Assembly (NCBI GenBank): GCA_019009955.1
Contig: CM032228.1
Span: 129,171,501 to 129,235,500 of the forward strand
DNA length: 64,000 nt
DNA from: Riptortus pedestris
Lineage: Eukaryota; Arthropoda; Insecta; Hemiptera; Alydidae
Reading direction: 5' to 3'
The notes under the pieces are model-generated. The model saw only the letters and a program-made list of their open reading frames with translations, made no database searches and was not told where the DNA came from. Both the position numbers and the translations under genes were made by a program. Positions 44,621 through 55,869 of this stretch are shown here, piece by piece. Every line of letters begins with the position of its first letter. Within the stretch, counting starts at the first letter, position 1.

Positions 44621-45785
44621 CTGTAAACTAAGCAGATTTCCCTCGAAAAGTTTAACAATAGATTAATCTACATACTGGTAACACAACACCACCTAAATAA
44701 ATGAAACAAACAGGTCTGCCAACCTCTCACTGAACAGAAAAACAATTACTGAAATATATCAGAATATAACATATTAATTTTATTGAAAACTACTTACTGT
44801 ATCTAGTACTGTAATTTGTAATGAATAAGAATAATTTTTATTCCAATCAACCAAATTTTAGTAGCCCAAGAATACAGGGGGGGGGAGGTTTGAATGTATC
44901 TCGTATAATAAAGGTCTCTTAAAAACAATATTTGGTATTTAAGCTTCGAATAATGTAGTATATTATACACTCAACCGCAAAAAAAACCGGACACTTCATT
45001 TTTGTTGTATTAAAAGCTAATTTTCAGCAATTTTCTTTATGTGGGTATTCTAGTTATTACAGAGAATTTAGAGTCTAAGTCCATTGAACTAATCCCTTCA
45101 GGATTAGTAAACAATTAGATAAAACTCAGATTAGATTTATTTGTCGTGAAGTTGATCTATTCTAAACTGTAAGTACTTTTTCGCATATTTAAACATCTTT
45201 AATTATTAACCAAGCATTTTCTTTAATTAATGTTTTATTTTTATTTCGGTCCAGAATAATGGGTCTTTCAAACTTAGATGGAAGGCCAGAGCTTACGTTA
45301 CATTGCCGAAACGCTTGGGGTAGCGAAGTCTACCATTCACTGTAATAAAAATGAAGAATAATTTTTTTTTTAATTGTGTTAATTTATCTTTTTTTTTTTT
45401 TTTTTATTTTGTATTTTTTTTGTAAATAATCAATAAAAATTATTCACTTTTGGCAGATTTTGTTTAAATAACCTATAGATTAACCAATTATTTTAATTAA
45501 AAAGATTAATATACATATATATTAAGTATTTAACAAAATTATAAGACTAAATCTAAGTGTCCGGTTTTTTTTGCGGTTGAGTGTATAACAGAGTTTTGTT
45601 TATGTAACATGAGTAGAAGAGGGGTTTGCCAAAGGCTGAAAACTGAAAAATGCATATATCTCAGTTAATATTCAAGATAGGGAAGAAACCTATATAACAA
45701 TATTTATAGTAAATTTAATTTATAATACAAGTGGTTCTAACAATTTTTCGATCCGATGTATAGTAACGGAAATAATACAAATTTT
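44621..45785 (+). mobile_element. HINE-like repeat, long (B) subtype, split by a Tc1-type element
   Basis: The copy starts within the family 5' end (CTGTAAACTAAGCAGATTTC), so about 20 bases are lost. It runs to TATTATA, is interrupted at 44968-45583, resumes with ACAGAGTTTTGTTTATG, and ends around GTAACGGAAATAATACAAATT without microsatellite or 3' stem-loop. Confidence 0.7.
44968..45583 (+). mobile_element. Tc1-type deletion derivative
   Basis: The 616-bp element has perfect 29-bp terminal inverted repeats beginning CACTCAACCGC and ending CCGGACACTT, flanked by a TA duplication (44966-44967, 45584-45585). In its interior, positions 45287-45340 read QSLRYIAETLGVAKSTIH, the helix-turn-helix that binds the ends in Tc1-like transposases. 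The catalytic region is deleted. It is inserted in a HINE-like copy, so it is younger than that copy. Confidence 0.9.
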
Positions 45786-46248
45786 CATCACAACTGTACC
45801 TTAATATTTGACTTCTTTTTTATCATATCCTACACACCATGTAACTAGATTATATAAATCGTGGTCAGTCATATTGGCAGTACAAACTAATTCTACACAT
45901 ATTCTACAAAAACAAATTTTACTTACCGGCCGACTATTCCTTCCAATATTAGTCATGTAACTATTACCAATTCTTTAAAATTGTAAACTGCTTTATAAAA
46001 TCCCCTGGTCAATACTTGTGATTCAAAACATGAAACTGAAACAGAATAGCATCATATGAAATTGTATACACTTAGAAATATAAGACCTTAAATTAATGCT
46101 CAGTTTAGAGAGGGTCTACTACATAAACTAAACTGAACCAGGCTGCATTTATTTGAAAGACTGTATCAGTGTAAACTGTCCTATAGAATAAAATATCCAA
46201 AAGCCAATTTTATCTGTCACTAGACATATCAGGTTAAAAAATAAGTAA

Positions 46249-47896
46249 TCTATATATATATATAAAATTGTAACATCTGTCTGTACTTTGATTTTTTTCT
46301 CGAAATTTCATGATAACTTTTCGTTTCACATGTCATAGACACCATAACTGCATTTTGTTTCGTTCGTGTCTGTTTGTTTATTTGTTTGTTTGTTTGTTAC
46401 CTTTTCACGCATAAACGGCTGAACCGAATTTTATGAAACTTGGTATGTATATTACTAATAACCCAACTTAGACTTTAGGCTATATTAATATTCTCAGAGA
46501 CGAACAGGAGTGGGGTTTTTAAGGGAGGTCTGAAATTAAAAATAGCGATATTTCGTTTCCTATTGGTTTTTTGGCAAATATGCACATAACAAATGTTGTT
46601 TATTTTGTTATTTAGAGTAACTTTTATTATATGCACTTTTGCCGTATACGGAAGTATAAATGAGTTATAGCTAAAAACAATATCGGGAGTCCACAATTTT
46701 ATTTGGCACAAAAGACTCAACCGAACTAAACCAAACTCGCTATGTGAATTAATACTAACGATTTCCTTATAATAAGTCATGCTAACATTTCTAGGGATGG
46801 GCAGGAGTGGGGGTTATAAGGGAGGCCTGAAATTAAAAATAGTGATATTTCGTTTCCTATTGGGGTTTCGGCAAATATGCACATAACAAAAGTTCTTTAT
46901 TTTGTTATTTAGAGTAACTTTTGTTATATACAATTTTTTTCGTATAACGTATTATAAACGAGATATACACTAAAAACAATAACGGAAGTGAGGAATTTTA
47001 TTTGGCAAAAAGACTCAACTGAACTAAATAAAACTCGGTATGTGTATTAGCACTAACGCCTCCATTATAATAAGCCATACCAACATTTCTAGGGATGGGC
47101 AGGAGGGGGGTTTATAAGAGAGGCCTGAAATTAAAAATAGTGATATTTCGTTTCCTATTGGTTTTTCGGCAAGTATGAACATAACAAAAGTTATTTATTT
47201 TATTATTTAGATTAACTTTTGTTATATACACTTTTTTTGTATAACGTATTATAAACGAGATATACACTAAACACTAAAGCGGGAGCCAACAATTTTGTTG
47301 GGCACTAGCGATTGAACCGAAATTAACAAAACTCGGGATGTGAATTAGCATTAATTCTTCCATGATTTTAAGCTATATTAAAATTTGTAGGTCCAAACGG
47401 GAGTGGGGATTATGAGGGAGGCCTGAAATAAAAACTCCCGATATTTCATTGTCTATTTGTTTTTCGATTAACGTGCTCATAACAAACGTTGTTTACTTTG
47501 TTATTTAGAGTTACTTTTGTTTTATTTATTTTTTTCGGGAACAATGCATGAAGCAAGTAATTCGCGTAGAAATATTGATATGTTCAACAATTCTTTACAA
47601 TATCAACTACCAGGTACCTCACCTGGAATAATAAATTCAAATCTATGTTAATATTTTGTCCTTAATAATTCAAATCTATGCATAATGCACAGGAGACGGG
47701 AAATATTACAATATGGAGGACAGTGAAGTCTTTTCCTTGAATTTTATTATTAACAAATCCACAGCAACGACGGGTATAGACCTTAAATACTGGGGCGGAT
47801 AAATGTTAAAATGTGCAAAGTAAAGCCTTGCTAATAAAATACCTTCATCATTCAGCCTCAAATAAATTCCCGGGCGAAGCCGAGTATCTGAGCTAT
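46249..47896 (+). mobile_element. Non-autonomous Helitron (copy 2)
   Basis: It starts TCTATATATATATATAAAA (the Helitron 5' TC) after TAA and ends CGGGCGAAGCCGAGTATCTG AGCTAT, where the last base of the usual CTAG has changed. It holds four ~297-bp internal units (markers at about 46501, 46797, 47094 and 47394). The next Helitron begins at once. The minus-strand frame at 46475-46780 is a reading of the repeat, not a gene. Confidence 0.82.
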
Positions 47897-49209
47897 TATA
47901 TATATAAAATTGTAACCTCTGTCTGTACATTGATTTTTTTCGCAAAATTTCACGATAACTTTTCGTTTCACATGTCATAGACACCATAACTGCATTTTGT
48001 TTCTTTGGTGTCTGTTTGATTGTTTTTGGTTGTTATTTGTTTGTTTGTTACCTTTTCACGTATAAACGGCTGAACCGAATTTTATGAAACTTGGTATGTA
48101 TATTACTACTAACCCAACTTAGACTTTAGGCTATGTTAATATTCTCTGAGACGAACAGGAGTGGGGGTTATAAGGGAGGGCTGAAATTAAAAATAGCAAT
48201 ATTTCGTTTCCTAATGCATTTTCGGCAGTTATGCACATAACAAAAGTTGTTTATTATGTTATTTGGAGTAACTTTTGTTATATACACTTTTGTTGTATAC
48301 TTAAGTATAAATGAGTTATACGTTAAAAACTACTGTGGAAGCCAACAATTTTATTTGGCACAAGAAACTCAACCGAACTTAACCAAACTCGGAATGTAAA
48401 TTAGCACTAATGCCTTCCTTATAATAAGCCATACTAACATTTCTAGGGACGGGTAGAAGTGGGGGTTATAAGGGAGGCCTGAAATTAAAAATAGTGATAT
48501 TTCGTTTCCTATTGGGGTTTCGGCAAATATGCACATAACAAAAGTTGTTTATTTTGTTATTTAGAGAAACTTTTGTTATATTCACTTTTGTCGTATATCT
48601 AAGTATAAATGAGTTATACGTTCAAAACTACTGTGGAAGGCAACAATTTTATTTGGCACAAAAGACTCAACCGAACTAACTAAAACACTCGGTATGTGTA
48701 TTAGCACTAACGCCTTCCTTATAATAAGCCATACTAACATTTCTAGGAACGGGCAGGAGTGGGGGTTATAAGGGAGGCCTGAAATTAAAAATAGTGATAT
48801 TTCGTTTTCTATTGGGGTTTCGGCAAATATGCACATAAAAAAGTTGTTTACTTTGTTATTTAGAGAAATTTGCTCAACTATTCTTTTCAATATGAACTCC
48901 CAGGTACCTCACCTAGAAAAATTAATTCAAATGTATGTTAATATTTTGTCCTTAATAATTCAAATCTATCTAATAAAAATCTATGCATAATGCACAGGAA
49001 ACGGGAAATATGACAATATGGAGGACAGTGAAGTCTTACATAAAAAATTAATTTTATTATTAAGAAATCCACAGAAACGATGGGTATTAACCTTAAACAC
49101 TGGGACGGATAAATGTCAAAATATTGTGCAAAGTAAAGCCTTGCCAAAAAAATACCATCAACATTAAGCCTCAAATGAATTCCCGAGCGAAGCCGGGTTT
49201 CTGAGCTAG
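47897..49209 (+). mobile_element. Non-autonomous Helitron (copy 3)
   Basis: Head-to-tail with copy 2, starting TATATATAAAATTGTAACCTC and ending CCCGAGCGAAGCCGGGTTTC TGAGCTAG. It has three internal units (markers at about 48153, 48447 and 48754). The 3' hairpin and CTAG terminus are intact. The minus-strand frames at 48582-48890 and 48938-49174 are not genes. Confidence 0.82.
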
Positions 49210-50240
49210 TGAATTATAAAAACTTATGAGTAAACGCCCCTATTTTCATAACACAGTAATAAGCCATAAAATTGTTTAAGCCCACTCCCCCCCCCTTGTA
49301 ACATTTTTTAACAGTGCACACACATATGTTCTAACATACATTCCATTATTTAGTTGCGGTAACTGCCCATTCTCAAGTGTGCTATTGTGAGTGTATCCAA
49401 ATGACGTTTGTGCCTGTTCATCAGTTAATCCAATTCTAAGTTCCCCTCTTATTGCCAGTTTCTAGCCTATTTCTTATTACTTCATTCCTCTGAAAAAATG
49501 ATTAAAAAAAAAAATTCCATTTGGCCAATTTTTATAATCATGAGTAAGTCAGCGTCCATCAAATGTTACAATGTAATTTGTATTTGAAATACAATTTACC
49601 CACATATTTTATTTATTCCAGTATATTGTTGTTATTTGTTTATTTTTAAATAAACTATTGTTAAATAATTTACTTTTACCTTCTTGCAATAATAATATAA
49701 CTTATATTCTAGTAATGGAAAATTATTTGCAATAGTGCAGTTGGTTTTTTTTTTTTTGGGGGTATAATAAAGATAATTTTATTTAAATTATATTCCTAAT
49801 AATACATAAAATAGCCAGACCCCTAGCAACGGAATGTATTTATCTCAATAAAAAAAATAATAAAAGATAATTATTTTGTACCACATTTAATTAGCCAAAT
49901 ATTAAATAGAAATTGACTCTACTTGGTCATATTATAAATACATGAATACCACAACTATCCTTATAATAAATAACAATATGGGAATCCCAATGCTGTTGGA
50001 AGGAAATAATAAGGATCTCAAAACCATCATATTATACTTTGGAATTATTTAACATCATTGAAAACAATTCAATTTATCTAATGTTCACAAGACTCTTAAG
50101 ATTTTAAATGGCAGCGTGGGTACTAGAACAAATTGGTAACTTAAAGTACAATTACATTTATGAATTCAAAGAGCTCACCCTTTGTTTTTCTGAGTGTTCA
50201 ACCAAGCTATTGTGAAGAAAAGGAAATAAGATGCACCTTA
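49210..50240. other. No gene recognised
   Basis: AT-rich sequence with a C10 run (49286) and a T/G tract (49747-49763). Nothing recognisable on either strand. Confidence 0.5.
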
Positions 50241-50247
50241 TAGAAAT

Positions 50248-50466
50248 TCAGCATACTGCTGGTGAATCAGATATTTTCAGGTCATAGCCATATAGGAGGA
50301 GCTGGTAGTGAGTGTTTGTTCCAAACCAAACGCCTTCCAAGAGTGTGTCCTCGAGCACTGCTTTTTCCTGTTCTTCCACCATGGGACGTTGATTCGGAGA
50401 AATCCCCATAACTTTATAGGTCCGCAAACATTTTTCATTTACAAAGGAAAAATATGTTTTCCTCAT
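50248..50466 (-). CDS. Possible terminal exon, unknown protein
   Basis: A 72-codon frame ends in TGA at 50248 and reads with natural composition: VMGISPNQRPMVEEQEKAVL, then LLEGVWFGTNTHYQLLLYGY. The codon choice differs from the AT-rich background. There is an ATG at the left, and a possible acceptor (ATAAATGAG) just before it, but neither is convincing. I do not recognise the family. It may be a 3' exon of a gene continuing to the right, or a retrocopy fragment. Confidence 0.35.
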   Translation of the reverse strand: MRKTYFSFVNEKCLRTYKVMGISPNQRPMVEEQEKAVLEDTLLEGVWFGTNTHYQLLLYGYDLKISDSPAVC

Positions 50467-50675
50467 TTATATTGGAATAATTGAAAATAATGTGTTAATA
50501 AACAAGCCAGTATCAGGTTTTTATGATGATTGTATTTGATGTCAGTGCTTACATTAAATCAACGGTGAATAACCAGCTCTTACATGAATTTTGGATCTTC
50601 TAATGGCAATCTGAAATTTGATAACTTTCTTTTCTATTATATTTACAAGTTCTGAAAATGTACATATTACAATAT

Positions 50676-50960
50676 ATACTTGTCTATTACCACTCTAGTG
50701 GTCGCAATTTTGTCGAATCTTTACCAAACTCGATATATAAGCATTTCATGTAAAACTGAAGATCAGGATCGTTAATGGCTGAAATTGGATTGGGGAGGGA
50801 GGGTTTAGAGGGGGAATTAGAAAATCTGAGATATTTATGTTATTATAAATCAGATTGAAAAATTGTATAGACCCAATATTATTACAAATTTAATTACCTA
50901 TAAATGTTGTTATCTTTGTAGTTTCTCTACCATGAATATTAACCGAGATATTTGGAATTG
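50676..50960 (-). repeat. HINE-like repeat fragment
   Basis: Contains the reverse forms of the conserved blocks: CTCTAGTGGTCGCAATTTTG, GTTAATGGCTGAAATTGGAT and ATATTAACCGAGATATTTG. Both ends are missing. Confidence 0.6.
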
Positions 50961-50994
50961 TTAGTTGTTAGCCTTCTATATATCTATATAGGGC

Positions 50995-51190
50995 ACTAGT
51001 GGCTATGCAGGATAAGGCCACCACAACCATAAGTAAGCTGAATGTAAAAATAGGTGCAGGTTCGATCTCCGCCATGGGAGATAATTAGTTTACGATTCGC
51101 TACCAGAGTGTGCTAGTGTCGCAATACTTCTGGCCCAGTGGAGTCTAACAAGTGTATATGTCTGACAGCCCCTTGAAATGACTAATGATT
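50995..51190 (+). mobile_element. Second tRNA-derived SINE type
   Basis: TAGTGGCTATGCAGGATAAGG resembles an A box, and GGTTCGATCTCC (about 51059) a B box, 45 bases apart. The tRNA-like head is followed by unrelated body sequence (AGTGTGCTAGTGTCGC). It does not match the SINE at 42455. Not a functional tRNA: no cloverleaf forms by eye. Confidence 0.45.
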
Positions 51191-51402
51191 ATGACTTTCT
51201 TAGATCCTGCCCACAGGCAGGTTCACAGTGCGAAATTACTACTGACCCCCCCCCCAGATACAATGAGGCCCGACAGTATACTGGAGACAACTCATTCCAG
51301 GTCTTTCTTGTCTGGGGGCTGTATGTATAGTTGATCACTCACTACCTAAAAATCTGATCATGAATCCCTCGCATCTCTTGGGTGCCACTAAAGATCTTAA
51401 AT

Positions 51403-51508
51403 ATCTATAATCAATGGAGGGATCAAAAAGTCAAACACACCTCCACTCTTAATCTTGATTAAAAGTGGAGGTGTGTTTGACCTTTTGATCCTTCCGTTGA
51501 TGATAGAT
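51403..51508. other. Inverted repeat forming a 48-bp hairpin
   Basis: Arms 51403-51450 and 51461-51508 pair at about 43 of 48 positions around a 10-base loop. The core is AACACACCTCCACT. It has no flanking target duplication that I can see. Confidence 0.6.
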
Positions 51509-52014
51509 CTCCACCAGCCAGCCCAAATCCCGAATATCTATAATGTCTACCAAAAAAAAAATATATATATACATATATAAAAATCAAATAATCATTTTTT
51601 TCGTAAGTTGTTCTTTCAATATACCTACCAAAATGCATGTAATGTGTTAAAAAAAATGAATTCCATTACATCCAATAATTCTACCTAAATACATTTTGAA
51701 TTTTTTGTGCCTTAAGATATGAACAAGAAGCTTCTCCCATCTTTTTTCTAAGGCCTTGTTAATAATTTTGCTTTCAAATAGCTCATTTAGAATTCCTATG
51801 TTTGTCCAACTTATTTTGAAGATTCTGTATCAAATCCACATTTGTATTGATTATTTGTATTATATTTTGTGAAGATGTCGATTTTCAGTCACTCCAAATG
51901 AATGAGCGAGCAAACATAATTTTAGTATCTGTACTTATATGCTTTTCAGTTGAAACGATCCTATTGTTTTGATATGGCTGCTTATCCAATATTATTTATT
52001 GTCAAATTTAGGTC

Positions 52015-52016
<2 letters not shown>

Positions 52017-52078
<62 letters not shown>

Positions 52079-52176
52079 TCTACCGGGTAGGATCAATAGA
52101 CATTTAAAGGCCATTTTAAAATACATAATCATGAATATAACCTCAATACTTGATTTCAGTTATGGGAATTCTGTTT
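52017..52176 (+). repeat. HINE-like repeat, 3' end with (TA)n
   Basis: A TA microsatellite (52018-52076) leads to ATCTACCGGGTAGGATCAAT, AACCTCAATACTTGATTTC and a decayed stem-loop (CAGTTATGGGAATTC). The 5' half is absent. The 69-codon open frame across it is not a gene. Confidence 0.6.
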
Positions 52177-54425
52177 AAAAAAAAGGTTAAAATGAAGGAA
52201 AATGGACTTATATTAAGAAGTGAATCTGCTGTTGGGAACTAGTTAAGAGGACATGGTAAGGTTTTGAGCTTACATTATACATTTTTTTTATGCTGTTTCT
52301 GTACATTGCTTAATTATTAGACTCAAAGATAAATATCGATTCAGTATACTACATGTTCAAGAAACTGATATCAGATAGAATATTTCTGACACATTTAGAT
52401 GGAGTATACAAATCACAAATTTTGTAAAATATTAATTATTAATGTTATTAATCGATATGCTTAATTAGTAAAGTATACTTTATTATTAATTGCTGAACCA
52501 ATGATGGTTAATAATGTCTCTTGATATTATTTATCACCAAAGAGATTCCTTTATACCTTGCAAGCAAAGAACTCAATTTAATAAAGATTTATGACTTATA
52601 CTATTAACATTGTAAGTGATTTAAAAGTACATAAAGAAATTCTTATTGCTAATAGATTTTTTTCTCAATTCTCACCAAATATTTTATCAGTTATTCTAAT
52701 TGGTATAATATGTAATTTTGTATATTTTACAATGTCTAGTGCATAAAAACTGCACTCCCTAGATCTCTATATCAAGTATGTTTAAATTCAGTTTTGAATT
52801 TCTTAAAGCAAAATTATTTGTAGTTCCAAGTAATTGTTGCGCATCCTTCAATAAATCAGTTTTTTCCACTGAAAAACACTTGTATAAGTGCTTTTCTTGA
52901 CCAATAAGCAAAATAAACAAGACTATAAATGAAATAAAATAAAATCAATGATTCAATTTAAAATTATTTAATAGTTTCTTTAGGCTTTTGGCAGATTAAA
53001 ATTATAAAACTGCAGCATTGGCTCAATTTATTTAATACTGATTCAATTAAGACATTATATTAATTCCATGTCATTACAACAACTAAAAAAAATATTAAGG
53101 TGTACTAAATATTACAATCCCAAGAATGACGAATAAAGCAATTTAAAATTATGTAATCTAATAAACTTAATTTACCTTGTAAACTTTATACAAACACTAA
53201 TATATAGATATTGAAATGGAGTAGTTATCCAAAATAATTAGCTGAAAAAGATGTTTGAGGACATAATATTTATTTATAGAAGGTTATCCTGTATCTATTG
53301 ACCTTTATTGACCTAAATAATAATGAACGCTGGGACAGTAAATAGGTTGAGGAAATTAATAAACAATCTAAATATATTATTTAATAAAATCAAAATGAGC
53401 TTCAGAATATTAATAACATAACAATAATACGATTAGTTATCAATGTTCTTTCCAGCAGGTTTTGTTCTTTGCAACAGGCTGCAAAGTATTTTTTTTTTTT
53501 TAGCAATGGCTAAATATATTTAATAAATTTTGAATTTTTTTCGCCAGCCTGGCAGGCTCCATTTTTACAAAATTACCCAACCATTGCAGGCTGTCCTTTT
53601 AAAAGCATGCTCCTAAAAGTTCCTTAGTTCAGTATTGCTTCACATTCTCCACGCTTCTTCTTCCTTCAGATTTCCTTCAAAGACCCGCAGTCCCTGTTGT
53701 TGAGAGTTCACATTAAATTGCCATTCAAATCCCTAGATGAATCCTTATTTCTTGAATTTCACATTCCTGCAATATATATTATTCTACATATTTGAAAGTA
53801 CTCCTTGGCTTTTCTAGCTTATCTCTAGAACATTTTTTATTACACTTTTCATTTTTGGAGCTCCTCCTCTTCTCAGATTTTGAATTGTAAGAGTTAAGAG
53901 GTTTCTTTTCACCCCCGGGCAGGCTTTCCTTAATGGCATTCATTCATTAAGGAAAGAGTTCCTTTTCAAATATTTTCATGCTACATATCTGTGAACAAGC
54001 CTTTTTATTCTCTACCTGTCTCCCCTAGTGGGAAGTGAATCTGGAATTTCTTCTTTTAATGTTGCTTTGCAGTTTTGCCTGCAAGTTACTCATAGCAAAA
54101 TAATTTGTTCAACATTTTTCTCATTCCCAGGGTCAGAATATGTTGCTGTTGTTTAGCTAGCATCAGAGAGTAGACTGAGCTACAGACACCCTCACCCTCA
54201 CCCCAACCTTACCTCAGGGCTTTCTGAAGACATCACAAATATAGAAGATATCTGTCTTGGGTGGACTTTTCCTTTCCAAGTGCATTATCTATACACTACA
54301 AACTATAATGTTAATGTACCCTCTACTTCAATGAGAATGCCTCAATAAAATTAAGAAATTTCTTGAATAACTTTTAAGGGAAAGATTATTTTTAACATGG
54401 GATACATTACGCTTTTCTACAATTT
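52177..54425. other. No gene recognised
   Basis: AT-rich. Positions 53500-54200 are pyrimidine-rich and GC-richer, with a short inverted repeat around 53925-53960 (TTTCCTTAATGGCATTCATTC against AATGAATGCCATTAAGGAAA in part), but no reading frame is recognisable. Confidence 0.4.
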
Positions 54426-54545
54426 AGTGGAGGGCCAGGAGGAATTAATCGCTAAATGAATTCCTATTATGCTTGTGGGAATTGAACCCCCGACTCTAGG
54501 TTTCCTTAGATCAATGCCTTGATTGTTACTTATTGTTATACTGTT
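54425..54545 (-). mobile_element. tRNA-derived SINE remnant
   Basis: In reverse it has GATCTAAGGAAACC, a B box (GGTTCAATTCCC near 54482), and ATTCATTTAGCGATTAATTC, matching the layout of the SINE at 42455. Confidence 0.4.
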
Positions 54546-54555
54546 GTGTTTCAGA

Positions 54556-55050
54556 GAGATACCTGGGAGTGACATTCAGAGGAGGAAGGTGCTGAGGGCC
54601 CTGATATAGATATCCGTAGTTCTTATAATCTAGGAATGGCATCCCTCAAGTCTCGACAGAGGTTTTTAGCACTTAAGAGTCATCTCCAGCTGAAGTGTGA
54701 GCATATTATGGTACTTCATGGTGTCTTTCATAATTTCCTGCTTGGTTGATAACAAGGTCAGAGCTGTGGTGATACGGCTGAAAAGGGGCACACCTGTAGG
54801 GTATTTTCACACGAAGACCAAGGTTTGTTCCATGTTTGACTTCAAAAATTGAAGAGGTCTGGTCTGCAAGTGGAGTGGGGTACTTTCTATTCAAGAGCAG
54901 TTACCAGAAGGTTAAGGGATGCAAGGGAGGCTCTCGTCAGGCAGGGCTTGGATGAAAATGCTACATTCCCTGATATAACAAAGCAATGGTGGGCAGAGAA
55001 ACTCTATAACTTAAATCATCACTGTGTGTTACGTGAGTCATCTCAATGAA
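54556..55050 (+). pseudogene. R2-clade-like LINE relic (end of reverse transcriptase and linker)
   Basis: Positions 54556-54582 read RYLGVTFRG, the block following the polymerase domain in R2-type LINEs. The next readable parts are SLKSRQRFLALKSHLQ (54640), a VRAVVIRLKRGTPVGYFHTK stretch (54752), and RRLRDAREALVRQGLDENAT (54905). The order and the TPxGYFH word match R2-clade proteins. Several stops and frameshifts separate the pieces. No rDNA is nearby, so it is either a non-site-specific relative or a displaced fragment. Confidence 0.7.
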
Positions 55051-55480
55051 GTGTTTCAATGTACTGGTTGGCAGGTTACTCCTCTTTTATACCTGAGCAT
55101 GACATTGTTTGTGAGTACATCTGCACTCACCTGAACAGCTGACTAGGGAATGAAGGAATGGTGGTATGCCACATTGCTGAGTGAGATGTCTGTTTACTGA
55201 GATGGATGACCATGCGATCCTAAATTATTTTTCCTCACTTGGTGGCTGAGATTTTCACCCTGATGTTATAGTGCAACTGTCTGTAGCCCTTGTCTGGTGT
55301 GAAAAATGTATGCATAGACCTTTTTTTTTCGTATCTCACTTCTAATTGTCGTTACTTTAACTAACAGAATCACTAAAAATCTCATTTCCAGCTTCCACTT
55401 TAATTTTTGTTTACAAAGGGTTCTTACTACTGGAGAATTATAGAATCTTTGGTAATTTGAGATGACCAGTGAATTATTCC

Positions 55481-55530
55481 AACACATGGGAAATCTGAAT
55501 AGTTTACTCAGCTCTGTATGACAGTCTTTT
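55481..55530 (-). repeat. HINE-like repeat, degenerate 5' end
   Basis: ACATGGGAAATCTGAATAG, TTTACTCAGCTCTGTATGACAG is a decayed version of the family 5' end in reverse. Confidence 0.4.
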
Positions 55531-55588
55531 AAAGTTATTAATATTGATATCTAAAGTTTCTGTAAATATTAAATTACACTGTTTTATA

Positions 55589-55589
<1 letters not shown>

Positions 55590-55637
<48 letters not shown>
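55590..55637. repeat. (GT)n microsatellite
   Basis: About 48 bp of GT repeat, followed by a short GT/GC-rich stretch. Confidence 0.9.
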
Positions 55638-55639
<2 letters not shown>

Positions 55640-55798
55640 TGTGTGCATGCATGCGTGTGTATGGCTCAAAAGAGGCACAAGATTCAGTTCTCAAAATTGA
55701 TACTTGACTAAAATTTGTTTTTATATAAAAGTGTATTTGTTGTATTTATTGCACATGTTTAGTTATTTATTGAAGTCTGACTGATGGAATTATTCTAT

Positions 55799-55800
<2 letters not shown>

Positions 55801-55862
<62 letters not shown>
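55801..55862. repeat. (CA)n(TA)n microsatellite flanking a Helitron
   Basis: A short CA run passes into about 50 bp of TA directly before the Helitron 5' end. Confidence 0.85.

Positions 55863-55869
<7 letters not shown>

Noticed and set aside
46475..46780. 101-codon frames that recur at 46475 and 56074, and 102-codon frames at 48582 and 56529
   Set aside because: They recur only because the Helitron copies recur; they differ by strand-neutral changes and match no family.
51000..51085. Possible functional tRNA gene
   Set aside because: A- and B-box-like words are present, but acceptor and anticodon stems do not form by eye; called a SINE head.
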